Below, piece by piece: positions 16,318 to 25,447 of a stretch of 64,000 nt of DNA (position 1 is its first letter; every line of letters starts with the position of its first letter). A program made the translations under genes and the position numbers. Source of the DNA: Bacillus piscicola (GTDB lineage Bacteria; Bacillota; Bacilli; Bacillales; Marinococcaceae); the NCBI RefSeq assembly GCF_022458745.1, contig NZ_JAJJJF010000008.1, positions 1-64,000 of the forward strand, given 5' to 3'. The notes under the pieces were generated by a model. The model had not been told where the DNA came from, did no database searches, and saw nothing but the letters and a program-made list of their open reading frames with translations.

Positions 16318-17424
16318 ATGAAAAAAATATGGATCGCAGCAGGGGTCATTGTATTAATTGGCGGATTGGTTAGTTTTAATATCTGGAAAAACCTTACCGA
16401 AGGAAGCATTACCGCTAAAGTGACGACACTATCGGAAGAAACTATTACAGAAAATGTGATGACGCCAGGTAGGTTAACATTGGCGGAGCAGCAGACGATT
16501 TATTATACACCTGAGAAAGGCGAAGTAGCTGAAATTTTCGTAGAAGAAGGGGAAAATGTCAAAAGAGGCACACCACTCATTCGTTATAAGAACGAACAGC
16601 TCGCACTGGAAAAAAAACAAAATGAACTGCAGCTTCAGTCGGGTACCTTACAGTTACATGATATTCGTGAACAACATAAAGAGCTGGATGAGCAATTGCA
16701 AGAAGATGAAGATAATGAACAGCTTCAAGCTGAACATGACCAAGTGAAACTTCAACAGCAACAGGCAAACATTGAAATCAAGCAAGCTCAACTTCAACAA
16801 GAGTCAACGGAACAGCAAATCGCCGAATTAGAGGCGAAAAGTGACATAGAAGGAATTGTGTTGGAAGTGAATGAAGAGGCGGCAGCGGGGTCAAACCAAA
16901 TGGAACAACAACCGCTTGTTCGCATTGGCTCTCTTGATAAGCTTGTTGTGGAAGGGGTTATTTCGGAATATGACACGCTGAAAATCGAAGAAGGCCAGTC
17001 TGTTACGCTCCGTTCTGACGCGGTACCAGACAAAACGTGGGAAGGAAAAGTTAGTCTTGTTTCCTATTTGCCACAAGAAGCAGACAACGTTGCAGGAGCT
17101 GGCAATACACCGGGAGTCCAATATCCGATTGAAGTTACAATCGACGATAAAAACATGAACGTAAAACCAGGTTTTCAAATGATTTTGGAAATCCAAACGG
17201 ATCAACATAAGGCGAAAACTCTCCCTCTAACGGCTGTGAAGCAGGACGGTGACGTTCATTACGTCTATGTTGTAAAGGATGGTCTAGCAAAGCGGCGAGA
17301 GGTGAAAGTTGGATCGGTTTCGGGGGAGACGATTGAAATGAAGGACGGACTGTCAGCTGACGAGCAAGTTATCATCAATCCAGCTGACGACATGACAGAT
17401 GGGATGGAAGTGACTGTCACATGA
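16318..17424 (+). CDS. yknX: YknX-like membrane-fusion (adaptor) subunit
   Basis: 368 residues: N-terminal anchor (IWIAAGVIVLIGGLVSFNIW), lipoyl/barrel-sandwich half (TPEKGEVAEIFVEEGENVKRGTPL), a Gln/Glu-rich alpha-helical hairpin about 95-180, then the second lipoyl half (DIEGIVLEVNEEAAAGS) and beta-barrel. It links the ATPase/permease pair to extracytoplasmic substrate, as MacA does. It starts 5 bases after yknW and overlaps yknY by four bases. Confidence 0.87.
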   Translation: MKKIWIAAGVIVLIGGLVSFNIWKNLTEGSITAKVTTLSEETITENVMTPGRLTLAEQQTIYYTPEKGEVAEIFVEEGENVKRGTPLIRYKNEQLALEKKQNELQLQSGTLQLHDIREQHKELDEQLQEDEDNEQLQAEHDQVKLQQQQANIEIKQAQLQQESTEQQIAELEAKSDIEGIVLEVNEEAAAGSNQMEQQPLVRIGSLDKLVVEGVISEYDTLKIEEGQSVTLRSDAVPDKTWEGKVSLVSYLPQEADNVAGAGNTPGVQYPIEVTIDDKNMNVKPGFQMILEIQTDQHKAKTLPLTAVKQDGDVHYVYVVKDGLAKRREVKVGSVSGETIEMKDGLSADEQVIINPADDMTDGMEVTVT

Positions 17425-18122
17425 TTCGTCTTCAATCCATTGTCAAAAGCTATCCGATTGCAAAAGAACAAGTTAACGTCTTGAAAGGAATTGACTTAAC
17501 GATACGTCAAGGTGAGTTTACTGCAATCATGGGTCCTTCTGGCTCCGGGAAATCAACGCTGATGAATATTATTGGTTGTCTGGATCGACCGACGAGTGGC
17601 AAATATTTGCTTCATGGTGAGCGTGTGTCACAACTCGATGAAAACGAGCTGGCACGCGTACGAAACCGTTCGATTGGATTTGTATTCCAGCAATTTCAAC
17701 TGTTGCCACGCCTAAATGCGTTGAAGAATGTCGAGCTTCCGTTGATTTATGCGGGAAAACCTAAAAAAGAACGAGAAGAACTAGCAATAGATGCTTTAGA
17801 TAAAGTTGGACTGTCTGATCGTATGAACCATTTACCAAATGAATTGTCTGGCGGACAAAAACAGCGTGTGGCGATTGCAAGAGCAATTGTTAATCAGCCT
17901 GACCTTATTTTAGCTGACGAGCCGACAGGCGCACTTGATACGAAAACGAGCATTCAAATAATGGAGTTATTTACCATGTTAAATCAGGAAGGTACGACAA
18001 TTGCCGTTGTTACGCATGAAAATGAAGTGGCAGAGCATGCCGGAAGAATAGTGCTTGTACGAGACGGTATCCTTGTACAGGATGATCGTACTGCCGTGAA
18101 CAAGGGGGAAGACGCAGAGTGA
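17421..18122 (+). CDS. yknY: YknY-like MacB-type ABC ATPase
   Basis: 233 residues with Walker A GPSGSGKST, Q-loop VFQQFQLL, signature LSGGQKQRVAIARA, Walker [13 protein letters not shown] and switch His in VVTHE. The family powers tripartite MacAB-like machines that work by mechanotransmission. Start overlaps yknX (ATGA) and the end overlaps the permease gene by four bases, so the subunits are translationally coupled. Confidence 0.92.
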   Translation: MIRLQSIVKSYPIAKEQVNVLKGIDLTIRQGEFTAIMGPSGSGKSTLMNIIGCLDRPTSGKYLLHGERVSQLDENELARVRNRSIGFVFQQFQLLPRLNALKNVELPLIYAGKPKKEREELAIDALDKVGLSDRMNHLPNELSGGQKQRVAIARAIVNQPDLILADEPTGALDTKTSIQIMELFTMLNQEGTTIAVVTHENEVAEHAGRIVLVRDGILVQDDRTAVNKGEDAE

Positions 18123-19306
18123 GTGTGATAGAAAATATTAAAATGGCGCTTTCCTCCCTTCGCGCTCATAAAATGCGCTCCATCTTAACCATGCTTGGTA
18201 TCATTATTGGTGTTGGTTCTGTGATTGCCGTTGTCGCTGTTGGGCAAGGCGGGGAAGCGATGCTGAAATCGCAAATTGTCGGTGAGGGAAATACTATTGA
18301 ATTATTTTACATGCCTTCAGACGAGGAATTACAGACAAGCCCGGATGTCATGTCACCTTTCACACAAGAGGATCTTCGTGCCGTTGAATCTATTCCCGAA
18401 GTGACGCAAGTCGTCGCCACGAGTTCGGAATTTGGGAGTGTCCGTTATAGAGAAAACACACTGGACTCCTCCATCACAGGCATTAACCAAGCCTATTTAG
18501 ATGTTAATGAGCTTGAGGTGGCAAGCGGGAGAAATCTTTTATCTGCCGATTTTCTCGGTGGACGTCGTACCGCGATCGTGAGTGCCTCTTTTCAAGAAGA
18601 GCTTTTTGATGGAAAGAATCCGCTCGGCCAAGTTGTCTATGTTCACTCACAGCCAGTGGAAATCGTGGGTGTGTTAAAAAAACCTACAGGCATGCTTGCG
18701 TTTGGTACGAATGACATGTATCTCCCCTGGAATACATGGCGCACTGTATTTGCTACAAATGATATCAGCCAGGTGACGTTACAAGCAGATAATGCAGAAG
18801 ATTTGCAGAAGGCGGGAAAGAAAGCAGCCGGGATGTTGAATCAAATGCATCATACAGAAGAAGCCTATCAAGTGATGAATATGGAAGAAATCGCAGCAGG
18901 AATCGGTCAAGTAACAAGGGTGATGACAATTATTATTGGAAGCATCGCAGGGGTATCGCTATTGGTTGGCGGTATTGGCGTGATGAACATTATGCTTGTC
19001 TCCGTCACAGAGCGTACACGTGAAATTGGCGTTCGTATGTCCCTTGGAGCTACTCGGGGGCAAATTCTTTTCCAGTTTCTGGTTGAGTCGGTGACACTTA
19101 CTCTGATCGGAGGTGCAGTTGGCATTATGCTTGGAGGAAGTGCAGCGGCAATCGTTTCCTACTTTGCCGGTTGGCCTGCCCTTGTCTCATGGCCCGTTAT
19201 TGTCGGTGGGTTATTATTCTCGATGGTTATCGGTGTTGTTTTTGGTATCTTACCAGCCAACAAGGCATCACGTCTCAACCCGATTGAATCACTGAGATAT
19301 GAATAA
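18119..19306 (+). CDS. yknZ: YknZ-like MacB/FtsX-family permease
   Basis: 395 residues. TM1 about 20-45 (MRSILTMLGIIIGVGSVIAVVAVGQG), a large extracytoplasmic domain 50-270 (MacB periplasmic core), then three membrane spans with the FtsX motif VTERTREIGVRMSLGATRGQI and the ending LNPIESLRYE. Works with YknW/X/Y against peptide toxins in B. subtilis. GTG start overlapping yknY. Confidence 0.9.
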   Translation: MSVIENIKMALSSLRAHKMRSILTMLGIIIGVGSVIAVVAVGQGGEAMLKSQIVGEGNTIELFYMPSDEELQTSPDVMSPFTQEDLRAVESIPEVTQVVATSSEFGSVRYRENTLDSSITGINQAYLDVNELEVASGRNLLSADFLGGRRTAIVSASFQEELFDGKNPLGQVVYVHSQPVEIVGVLKKPTGMLAFGTNDMYLPWNTWRTVFATNDISQVTLQADNAEDLQKAGKKAAGMLNQMHHTEEAYQVMNMEEIAAGIGQVTRVMTIIIGSIAGVSLLVGGIGVMNIMLVSVTERTREIGVRMSLGATRGQILFQFLVESVTLTLIGGAVGIMLGGSAAAIVSYFAGWPALVSWPVIVGGLLFSMVIGVVFGILPANKASRLNPIESLRYE

Positions 19307-19317
19307 GGAAACAATAC

Positions 19318-19350
19318 ACAACCGCCGCACGTAGCTGCGGTTGTTATTTT
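19318..19350 (+). terminator. Hairpin after the ykn operon
   Basis: 8-bp stem ACAACCGC / GCGGTTGT with an 11-base loop, followed by TATTTT. The weak U tract leaves some read-through into ydbS likely. Confidence 0.6.
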
Positions 19351-19391
19351 ACATGTAGTCAGTAACATTTACATACAGAAAGAGGGGCACT

Positions 19392-19889
19392 ATGACACAA
19401 ACGATAGAAGAACCACAACAGCGGATTTCACCGGATGCGGTGAAAGTGTGGCGTATGAGCTCTCTAATAGAAGACTTCATTGCCTATGTCGTATTAGGGG
19501 CACTGCTGTTTTTACACCATTCCTATAACTGGGTAGAATGGGTAGGGCTTATTCTCTATATTCTTATTATACTTGGAGTTATTCATTCCATATATGAGAT
19601 ATTCATCCGTCCTATCTATCAACAGCGGACGTGGCGTTATGACATTGATGAACGGCACATTCAGTTAAAGCATGGAGCAATAAAGAAAACACATCTCATC
19701 GTTCCTATGACAAAGGTTCAATATGTAAATACAAATCAGGGACCGCTTTTACGGCGATACGGTCTTGCGACCATTAAGGTTGGAACGATGGCGTCTTCGC
19801 ATGATATACCAGCTATTCCCGTAAAAGAAGCAGAGGAACTGCGGACGCGCATTGCCTTCCTAGCAGAAATTACTGAAACTGATGAATAG
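19392..19889 (+). CDS. ydbS: YdbS-like bacterial PH-domain membrane protein
   Basis: 165 residues: two membrane spans (about 25-70), then a bPH2 (DUF304) domain with the typical WRYDIDERHIQLKHGAIKKT...IVPMTKVQYVNTNQGPLLRRYGLATIKV. The pairing with a longer YdbT-like protein reproduces B. subtilis ydbST, reported to protect against the circular bacteriocin amylocyclicin. It sits 20 bases before ydbT. Confidence 0.87.
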   Translation: MTQTIEEPQQRISPDAVKVWRMSSLIEDFIAYVVLGALLFLHHSYNWVEWVGLILYILIILGVIHSIYEIFIRPIYQQRTWRYDIDERHIQLKHGAIKKTHLIVPMTKVQYVNTNQGPLLRRYGLATIKVGTMASSHDIPAIPVKEAEELRTRIAFLAEITETDE

Positions 19890-19909
19890 AAAAGGAGTTC
19901 TATCCGACA

Positions 19910-21445
19910 ATGAACGATGAAACAACACGTGATCTAGTAGCTCGGCGAATGCATCCGCTGTGGATCATCTTTTCAATTGGTAAGTCCATAAAAGAAATGA
20001 TTTTTTTCGTCATTTTTTTCATCATTAATATAAGTTCTGATTCTATGATCATGAACGTTGGAAAAATCGCGGTCATTCTGTATTTGATTTATAAGGTAGT
20101 CTCGATACTGTTTGGTTGGTGGCAGTTTAAATATGTATTTACAGATAAAGAGCTTCAAATTAATGAAGGGCGTTTCGTCAAGGAAAAGCGTTTTATTCCG
20201 TTGGAGCGTATTCAAAGCGTGGGGCGGAATACGTCGTTTTTTCATCGTTTGTTCGGGCTTACGTCTCTTACATTGAATACAGGAACGGTGGGGGATGAGT
20301 CTTCCATCAAGCTGGAGGTGATCTCCCGAAAAGAAGCGGAACGGATACAAAGGCATTTGAGACATGATAATGCTGTTCTGAGTGATGAGAGCCTGCAGGA
20401 GGCGGAGTCAAAAAAAGAGGAAGACCAACGGCAACATCCCACTCGAACGGATCATTACGAAATGACGTTAAAAGAAATTGTCGTTGCTTCTTTTACATCG
20501 TTTAGTCTTTTTGTCCTGATTCCATTACTGATAACTCTTTACTCAAAAATAGAGGATCTTTTTTCAGTAGACGGGTATATGGATGCCGCCATTCATATCT
20601 TCGAAAAGTCATGGGTCGTGACAGCGCTCGTTGTTGTCGCCGTTTTGATGCTGTCGGTGATTTTCGGGATAGGAAAGACCTACATTCAGTACGGTAATTT
20701 TCAAGTCACTTCAGATGAACATCGAATCTATATTCAAAAAGGGTTTTTCAATCACACTGAATTTTCGATTCCAAAGAAGAAGGTACAAGCAATAAAATGG
20801 AATCAAAGCTTCTTGCGAAGATGGCTCGGTATAGTGGAGGTGAAGCTTGTTAGTGCTGGTGGTGCGGGAGAAGAAAAAATAGAAGTAGCAAGCACTCTTT
20901 TTCCATTTATATCTAAAAAACGTGCCCTTTCTTTGGTGCCGGAAATATTGCCGTCCTTTGAAATAGAGACTGAATTGAAGAAACTTCCTAGAGCCGCTTT
21001 TTTTGTGAAACTGGCACGTCCCAGTTATGTTTGGATTATTGTCACAGCAGTCGTGTTTTACTTTTGGCCCGAACGCTGGTATATGTCAATTGCTTTGTTT
21101 GTGCTCATTGTCATCTCGCGCATACTGGATGGTCTCCACAGCAGCTATAGGATCAGCAGCCCTTATATCCAACTGCAAAGTGGATCCTTTTCCACAGAAT
21201 TATTTTTAACAACACGAATGAAAATCGAAGAGCTGGAAATCACGGAATCATGGCTGCAGCGTAAGTTCGGGCTTGCCTCCCTGCAAATTTCCACAAGGGC
21301 CAAACCGGTCCGTGTGTCGACCCTTTCTGATATTCCACAGGATGAGGCTGTCCGTTGTTACCATTGGTATGCAAATAGGGGAGTGTATCATGTGAGAAAA
21401 GGAGAGGGATCACTCCCTAATAGTAATCTCAATCATCATTCCTAG
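19910..21445 (+). CDS. ydbT: YdbT-like double PH-domain membrane protein
   Basis: 511 residues with three bPH2-type segments, each after a pair of membrane spans: about 75-145 (YVFTDKELQINEGRFVKEKR), 260-340 (QVTSDEHRIYIQKGFFNHTE) and 410-480 (YRISSPYIQLQSGSFSTELF). Partner of YdbS; AAAGGAG precedes the ATG. Predicted role is membrane protection against pore-forming peptides, inferred from the B. subtilis pair. Confidence 0.87.
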   Translation: MNDETTRDLVARRMHPLWIIFSIGKSIKEMIFFVIFFIINISSDSMIMNVGKIAVILYLIYKVVSILFGWWQFKYVFTDKELQINEGRFVKEKRFIPLERIQSVGRNTSFFHRLFGLTSLTLNTGTVGDESSIKLEVISRKEAERIQRHLRHDNAVLSDESLQEAESKKEEDQRQHPTRTDHYEMTLKEIVVASFTSFSLFVLIPLLITLYSKIEDLFSVDGYMDAAIHIFEKSWVVTALVVVAVLMLSVIFGIGKTYIQYGNFQVTSDEHRIYIQKGFFNHTEFSIPKKKVQAIKWNQSFLRRWLGIVEVKLVSAGGAGEEKIEVASTLFPFISKKRALSLVPEILPSFEIETELKKLPRAAFFVKLARPSYVWIIVTAVVFYFWPERWYMSIALFVLIVISRILDGLHSSYRISSPYIQLQSGSFSTELFLTTRMKIEELEITESWLQRKFGLASLQISTRAKPVRVSTLSDIPQDEAVRCYHWYANRGVYHVRKGEGSLPNSNLNHHS

Positions 21446-21456
21446 GAGGAGAGAGA

Positions 21457-21753
21457 ATGGATTTTGTATGGTTAGCGGCTGGTATTGCCGCTGCGGGGTA
21501 TTTCATTGGCGAGGGGTTAAAGAATTTTAAAAATCCGGAAGCGAAGAATCTTATCGAATCATTCGATGAAGAGGACCAGCATGAACTGATTAAAGAGAAA
21601 GATGTACACTATTTCATGGGCATATCGAAAGAGGATGCCAAGAGACTCATACAGGAATATCCAAGCATCCCCCATATTAGAGTGAACGAAAATATATATT
21701 ACCCTAAAGCCAAACTGCGTGAATGGCTGATGAAATTAGGGGAAGACAGCTGA
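21457..21753 (+). CDS. Membrane-anchored small protein with excisionase-like helix-turn-helix
   Basis: 98 residues. GGAGGAGAG upstream of the ATG. An N-terminal span (WLAAGIAAAGYFIG) is followed by an acidic linker and a MerR/excisionase-type winged helix at about 47-95 (YFMGISKEDAKRLIQEYPSI... IYYPKAKLREWLMKLG). A DNA-binding fold on a membrane anchor is odd; the HTH may instead serve protein contacts. 11 bases after ydbT, so probably co-transcribed. Confidence 0.6.
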   Translation: MDFVWLAAGIAAAGYFIGEGLKNFKNPEAKNLIESFDEEDQHELIKEKDVHYFMGISKEDAKRLIQEYPSIPHIRVNENIYYPKAKLREWLMKLGEDS

Positions 21754-21830
21754 AATATATTCTGATGAACACATATAAAAAAACGGGTATATCTTTGTGA
21801 AGGAGAGCCGAAGAGGATTACGTGGTTGCT

Positions 21831-22643
21831 TCACTGGCTGCGTTCGAGAAAGACATAACTAATCATTGCGACTAACAGTATTTTATGATTTTCAGGAAGG
21901 TCGTCTTTGAGGTCGACAATATCGTTCCCCACGTCCCGGAACACTTTCGTATATTCATGGGGAAAGTATCCATTGTAAAAATGTGCCCATTGTCGTCCTT
22001 CTTTGTCTTTCAGTGTGAAATCGCCGGAAAATCCCTTAATCTCTACGGGGAGAATAATCTCGCCACTAGCGTCTCTCAGCTCTCCTTGCACCTTCACCAG
22101 ACTTTTAAAATCCTTTTGTACATACTCTCCAAGTCTCTCCCCTTGTGTATCTTTTACGGTAACCGTGGACTGCTTAATTCCTCTTCTCTTCAACGTAAGC
22201 ATTACGCTGTCGTCATTGGAAAATACGCCGTAAGAAATAGGGAGCATCATAATAAGAGAATCTCGCAGTACTAGACTGACTGGGTAAAGGAGATATGGGA
22301 TCTTCAATGGCTTGACAGTACCGATAAAACGCCCCTGTTTTTCGAATAATAGTAAACGGGGGAAGAAGCCGACATCCTTCTTTAGGACAAGGTGATCCAA
22401 TTCCATCACAGAAGTGCTTCCTCTGGGGATATGAATATCTTTGACGTCTATGTATTTTTTCCGGCTGGAGAAAGCAATGGTTCCCATGAACAAACCAACC
22501 ATCCCAATCGAAAAAATAGTAAGCCAGTCGTCAGAAGAATCAGGCCAATCGATAAGTATGACGCCAACAGCAATGAGAAAAATAACTATTGAAATAATGA
22601 ACGCTGCTTTCATTCTACGTTGATACATGGAAGCAATCATCAA
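21831..22643 (-). CDS. Membrane protein with possible LURP-one/tubby-like barrel
   Basis: 270 residues. Two N-terminal membrane spans (AFIISIVIFLIAVGVILI and WLTIFSIGMVGLFMGTIAF) and then a beta-rich domain with repeated patterns such as GRFIGTVKP, GERLGEYVQKDFKSL and DFTLKDKEGRQWAHFYNGYF, which recall tubby/scramblase-like barrels of YxjI-type proteins. A final hydrophobic stretch (KILLVAMISYVFLERS) ends the protein. The assignment is by pattern only. Confidence 0.5.
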   Translation of the reverse strand: MMIASMYQRRMKAAFIISIVIFLIAVGVILIDWPDSSDDWLTIFSIGMVGLFMGTIAFSSRKKYIDVKDIHIPRGSTSVMELDHLVLKKDVGFFPRLLLFEKQGRFIGTVKPLKIPYLLYPVSLVLRDSLIMMLPISYGVFSNDDSVMLTLKRRGIKQSTVTVKDTQGERLGEYVQKDFKSLVKVQGELRDASGEIILPVEIKGFSGDFTLKDKEGRQWAHFYNGYFPHEYTKVFRDVGNDIVDLKDDLPENHKILLVAMISYVFLERSQ

Positions 22644-22745
22644 ACCAACTCCATAAATGATACAATAATCAATGTCTTCATTATTTCAGTTTGACGGAGA
22701 TAAGAAAAGTTTTCAACACATGATTTACGTGATAGGGGTGTAATT

Positions 22746-24017
22746 TTGGATAAAAGAATAGAAGAATTGGTTGACTATACAAAAGCAACGTTTGGCTTAG
22801 ATGACTACAATCTACTTACACATCAACTTCGCAGATCTGTAAATATCTTTAATGAAACGGAGTACATATTAGGCATGGAGTGGCTTCCACCTCATGCTCA
22901 AGAAAGAGAAGAAGATGGTAGCAATCCAGAGGGGACAGCATCCATTGACATAGACATACATACCCGTCAGTTTAAGAGTGTTATTTTTGTCGGCGGCAAG
23001 TCCTATGCAAATGGAGTCCAGCTTCAACAACATGTCAGTAAGCATGACATCATAAAGGGATTGGAGAGAAGAACAGGGCTGACATATGGGGAGCAGTTCC
23101 AGCTTGTCAAGGAAGAAAAAGGTGAATACCGATTTCAAGAATGCATCGATGGAGTGAAAGTTTCTCCTTCTGGATTCCTTGAAATCAAGTTTGATAAGGA
23201 TGGAAATCTCACTTTGTTTTCGATCGATGGTCATTTTCCACCGCAAGATAAAGTTAAAAAAGAATCTTTCTCATTAACGCAGGAAGAGGTAGAGCCGTTA
23301 GCAAAGCAGCAGTTAAAACTCATTGAATTTCCTTCCCATGAGCAAGAGCGGCTTATCCCTGTGTATGGCATGGAAGAAATTTTTGTGACCAATGATGCGC
23401 AATCTACCATCCCTTTTGAATTTATTGCAGAAAGAAGGTCATATTTACAAATCGACAAAACATTGGAATGGCAAACACCTATTGACCAACCGTTTGAAAG
23501 CACAAATATTGATTTACAAGAGAAAGTAGATGTGGAGCAAGTTTTTCAACGAGAGCCGCACCCTGATACATTTCCAATTACAAAAACAGAACAAGAACAA
23601 TGCATCACTGCGGTCGAAAACTTTCTGCGCCAAGAGTTACCAAACGATACGGGGAAATGGGTTCTCAAGACATTGCATCGCAATCAGGGATATATTCTCG
23701 CTACAATAAAACACACTAAACCAGACAACCGTGTGTTTCAGCGAAAACTTCAAGTGTTTCTTGATGCAGAAAGCTTGCATGTTCTAAATTACATGGACAA
23801 CAAATTTTTATTGGACATGTATCAAGGTTTTAAGGAACCTGAGAAAATAACCCTCAGTAAAGAGGGGGCATACGATAAAATCAAGTCATACCTTGAAATA
23901 ACCCCAGTGTATGTGTATGACTTTGAACGACATCAATATCTATTATGCGGAAAGCTGGATTGTCCGTACGGTGTCCATGCGGTAAGTGGTGAAGTAGTCT
24001 TGTTAGATGAATTGTAG
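22746..24017 (+). CDS. Uncharacterised 423-residue protein, possibly YcdB/YcdC-like
   Basis: TTG start behind AGGGGTG. No signal peptide, so it appears cytoplasmic. Two similar halves can be made out: each has an alpha/beta segment with a stretch like FQLVKEEKGEYRFQECIDGVKVSPSGF, resembling PepSY/YcdB-type repeats in which a beta sheet packs on one helix. The C-terminus (LLCGKLDCPYGVHAVSGEVV) has a CxxxxC-like pattern. Function unknown. Confidence 0.5.
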   Translation: MDKRIEELVDYTKATFGLDDYNLLTHQLRRSVNIFNETEYILGMEWLPPHAQEREEDGSNPEGTASIDIDIHTRQFKSVIFVGGKSYANGVQLQQHVSKHDIIKGLERRTGLTYGEQFQLVKEEKGEYRFQECIDGVKVSPSGFLEIKFDKDGNLTLFSIDGHFPPQDKVKKESFSLTQEEVEPLAKQQLKLIEFPSHEQERLIPVYGMEEIFVTNDAQSTIPFEFIAERRSYLQIDKTLEWQTPIDQPFESTNIDLQEKVDVEQVFQREPHPDTFPITKTEQEQCITAVENFLRQELPNDTGKWVLKTLHRNQGYILATIKHTKPDNRVFQRKLQVFLDAESLHVLNYMDNKFLLDMYQGFKEPEKITLSKEGAYDKIKSYLEITPVYVYDFERHQYLLCGKLDCPYGVHAVSGEVVLLDEL

Positions 24018-24033
24018 GTGGGAGGCGAGGGGA

Positions 24034-24174
24034 ATGAGAAGAAAGCAGAAGGAAAGGAAATGGGACGGGATTCTTGATCTCATTCTGTTCGTTCCTGAAA
24101 TGATTCTCATGCCAATTAAACTTATTTTTAGAGGGTTAGCTCATCTGATAAGATCGCTGATTCAATGGTTTTAA
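24034..24174 (+). CDS. Small amphipathic membrane-associated protein, 46 residues
   Basis: ATG 24034 behind GGAGGCGAGGGG, 17 bases after the preceding gene. Basic start MRRKQKERKWDGILDLILF, then alternating hydrophobic/basic residues (PIKLIFRGLAHLIRSLIQWF) that would form an amphipathic helix. No family recognised; probably co-transcribed with the preceding gene. Confidence 0.5.
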   Translation: MRRKQKERKWDGILDLILFVPEMILMPIKLIFRGLAHLIRSLIQWF

Positions 24175-24219
24175 CCTATATTTTCAATAAGGTATCTCCG
24201 AAAAAGGAGGCTTTCTGAT

Positions 24220-24245
24220 ACACGTCCAGCTGGGCGTGTTTTTTG
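24220..24245 (+). terminator. Intrinsic terminator
   Basis: ACACGTCC / GGGCGTGT with loop AGCT, followed by TTTTTTG. It separates the 46-residue gene from the GntR operon promoter. Confidence 0.8.
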
Positions 24246-24258
24246 TTTCAAAAAATGA

Positions 24259-24305
24259 TTGATGTTTATATATAAAGTGTTATACTGTGTATATTGATAT
24301 ACACA
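24259..24305 (+). promoter_or_regulatory. Promoter and GntR-type operator of the ABC operon
   Basis: TTGATG (24259-24264) and TATACT (24281-24286) are spaced 16 bases. The perfect palindrome TGTGTATAT-TG-ATATACACA (24286-24305) overlaps and follows the -10 box. YtrA-family GntR repressors bind such GTGTA-TACAC palindromes and the operon encodes one, so negative autoregulation is the simplest reading. Confidence 0.7.
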
Positions 24306-24332
24306 CATTATCACTGTTAGGGGTTGCTTACG

Positions 24333-25067
24333 ATGAGAGAGATTGTTCGATTAGCGCTGTTTGAGTGGAGGCAAGTGGATGTACGCGTGGTTTTTAACGG
24401 GCTTACAGCTTGTATATTATGTGCTCTTGTATTTTATTTACTGACGAGTGCTGAGGCAGGGATCAATATTGTTAAAGGATTTCTTGATTTTGGTTTTTTA
24501 TTGACGACCACGATCTGGATAGGAATGGTACATGAGAAAGGCTTTATGCTAATGGAATTACCACCATCGACGTGGTCGAGTCCTTTCTATTCCTACGCAA
24601 GGCGCCTGCCTATCTCCGAAAAGCAATTATTTCGCAGCAGGGTTCTGGTGAAGGGTGTTCAGGCACCGGTGATTGTCGTCATTGGGATATGTCTCATGGA
24701 AATTTTTCAACCTATACTACCTTTTTCGTTTTCCGATGCATCCTTCTACAGCTTTCTTGCTCTCTGGGCTTCTATTGCTTTTATATCCACATCAACAGCA
24801 CTGGATGAGATTGGCGTGCGTTATCAAAAACGTATTCACTTATACGGTCAGGCTTATTTATATATTCTCCTCTTGGTGCTGTTCTATTTGGTGGTCTGGG
24901 TTTGGTTCATACCGTTTGATGATACGTTTATGATGTTTTCTGTTTATTTGGCGGAGAAATTTCCCTTCCTTAGTTTCGGTATTGCTATTTTGATCGGCAT
25001 TGTCACTTTCATTACCGTTCTTTTCTTGGGTGATAAACGAATCAATCGGAAGGGGAAGATGGCATGA
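24333..25067 (+). CDS. ABC-2-like permease, first gene of the GntR operon
   Basis: 244 residues, six membrane spans (starting MREIVRLALFEWRQVDVRVV). ATG 24333 is preferred over TTG 24324, given AGGGG 9 bases upstream. It overlaps the gntR gene by four bases. It probably forms a transporter with the ATPase at 25444, like the YtrB/C/D components. Substrate unknown; the ytr system in B. subtilis responds to lipid-II-binding antibiotics. Confidence 0.7.
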   Translation: MREIVRLALFEWRQVDVRVVFNGLTACILCALVFYLLTSAEAGINIVKGFLDFGFLLTTTIWIGMVHEKGFMLMELPPSTWSSPFYSYARRLPISEKQLFRSRVLVKGVQAPVIVVIGICLMEIFQPILPFSFSDASFYSFLALWASIAFISTSTALDEIGVRYQKRIHLYGQAYLYILLLVLFYLVVWVWFIPFDDTFMMFSVYLAEKFPFLSFGIAILIGIVTFITVLFLGDKRINRKGKMA

Positions 25068-25447
25068 CACTGCCGATTGAAATAAGCCAAGACCGTCAAG
25101 AACCCATATACCATCAAATTGAAGAACAATTAAAAGCCCTCATTGTATCCGGGTATTTGCCGGCGGATACGGCGCTCCCGTCGATACGAACACTTGCTAG
25201 TGAATTGGGTTGCAGCGTTATTACGACACGGCGGGCGTATCAAAACTTGGAGCTGCAAGACTATATTAAGACATACCGTGGGAAGGGAACCTATGTGCAA
25301 AAGGTAGATCAAGAGAAGCGGTCTCAATTAAAAGAAAAAGCGGTGCTGGATGCCCTGCGACAAGCAGTTAAAATTGCTCGCCAGCATGAATATGCCGATA
25401 CGGAGATCGAACGATTATTTAAAGCCATTTTGAAAGAGAGGAAATGA
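25064..25447 (+). CDS. YtrA-family GntR repressor
   Basis: 127 residues: winged helix about 10-75 (DRQEPIYHQIEEQLKALIVS, LPSIRTLASELGCSVITTRRAYQNLE) and a short C-terminal dimerisation helix pair, the length typical of the YtrA subfamily, which lacks a ligand-binding domain. Likely binds the palindrome at 24286. Overlaps both neighbours by four bases. Confidence 0.88.
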   Translation: MTLPIEISQDRQEPIYHQIEEQLKALIVSGYLPADTALPSIRTLASELGCSVITTRRAYQNLELQDYIKTYRGKGTYVQKVDQEKRSQLKEKAVLDALRQAVKIARQHEYADTEIERLFKAILKERK

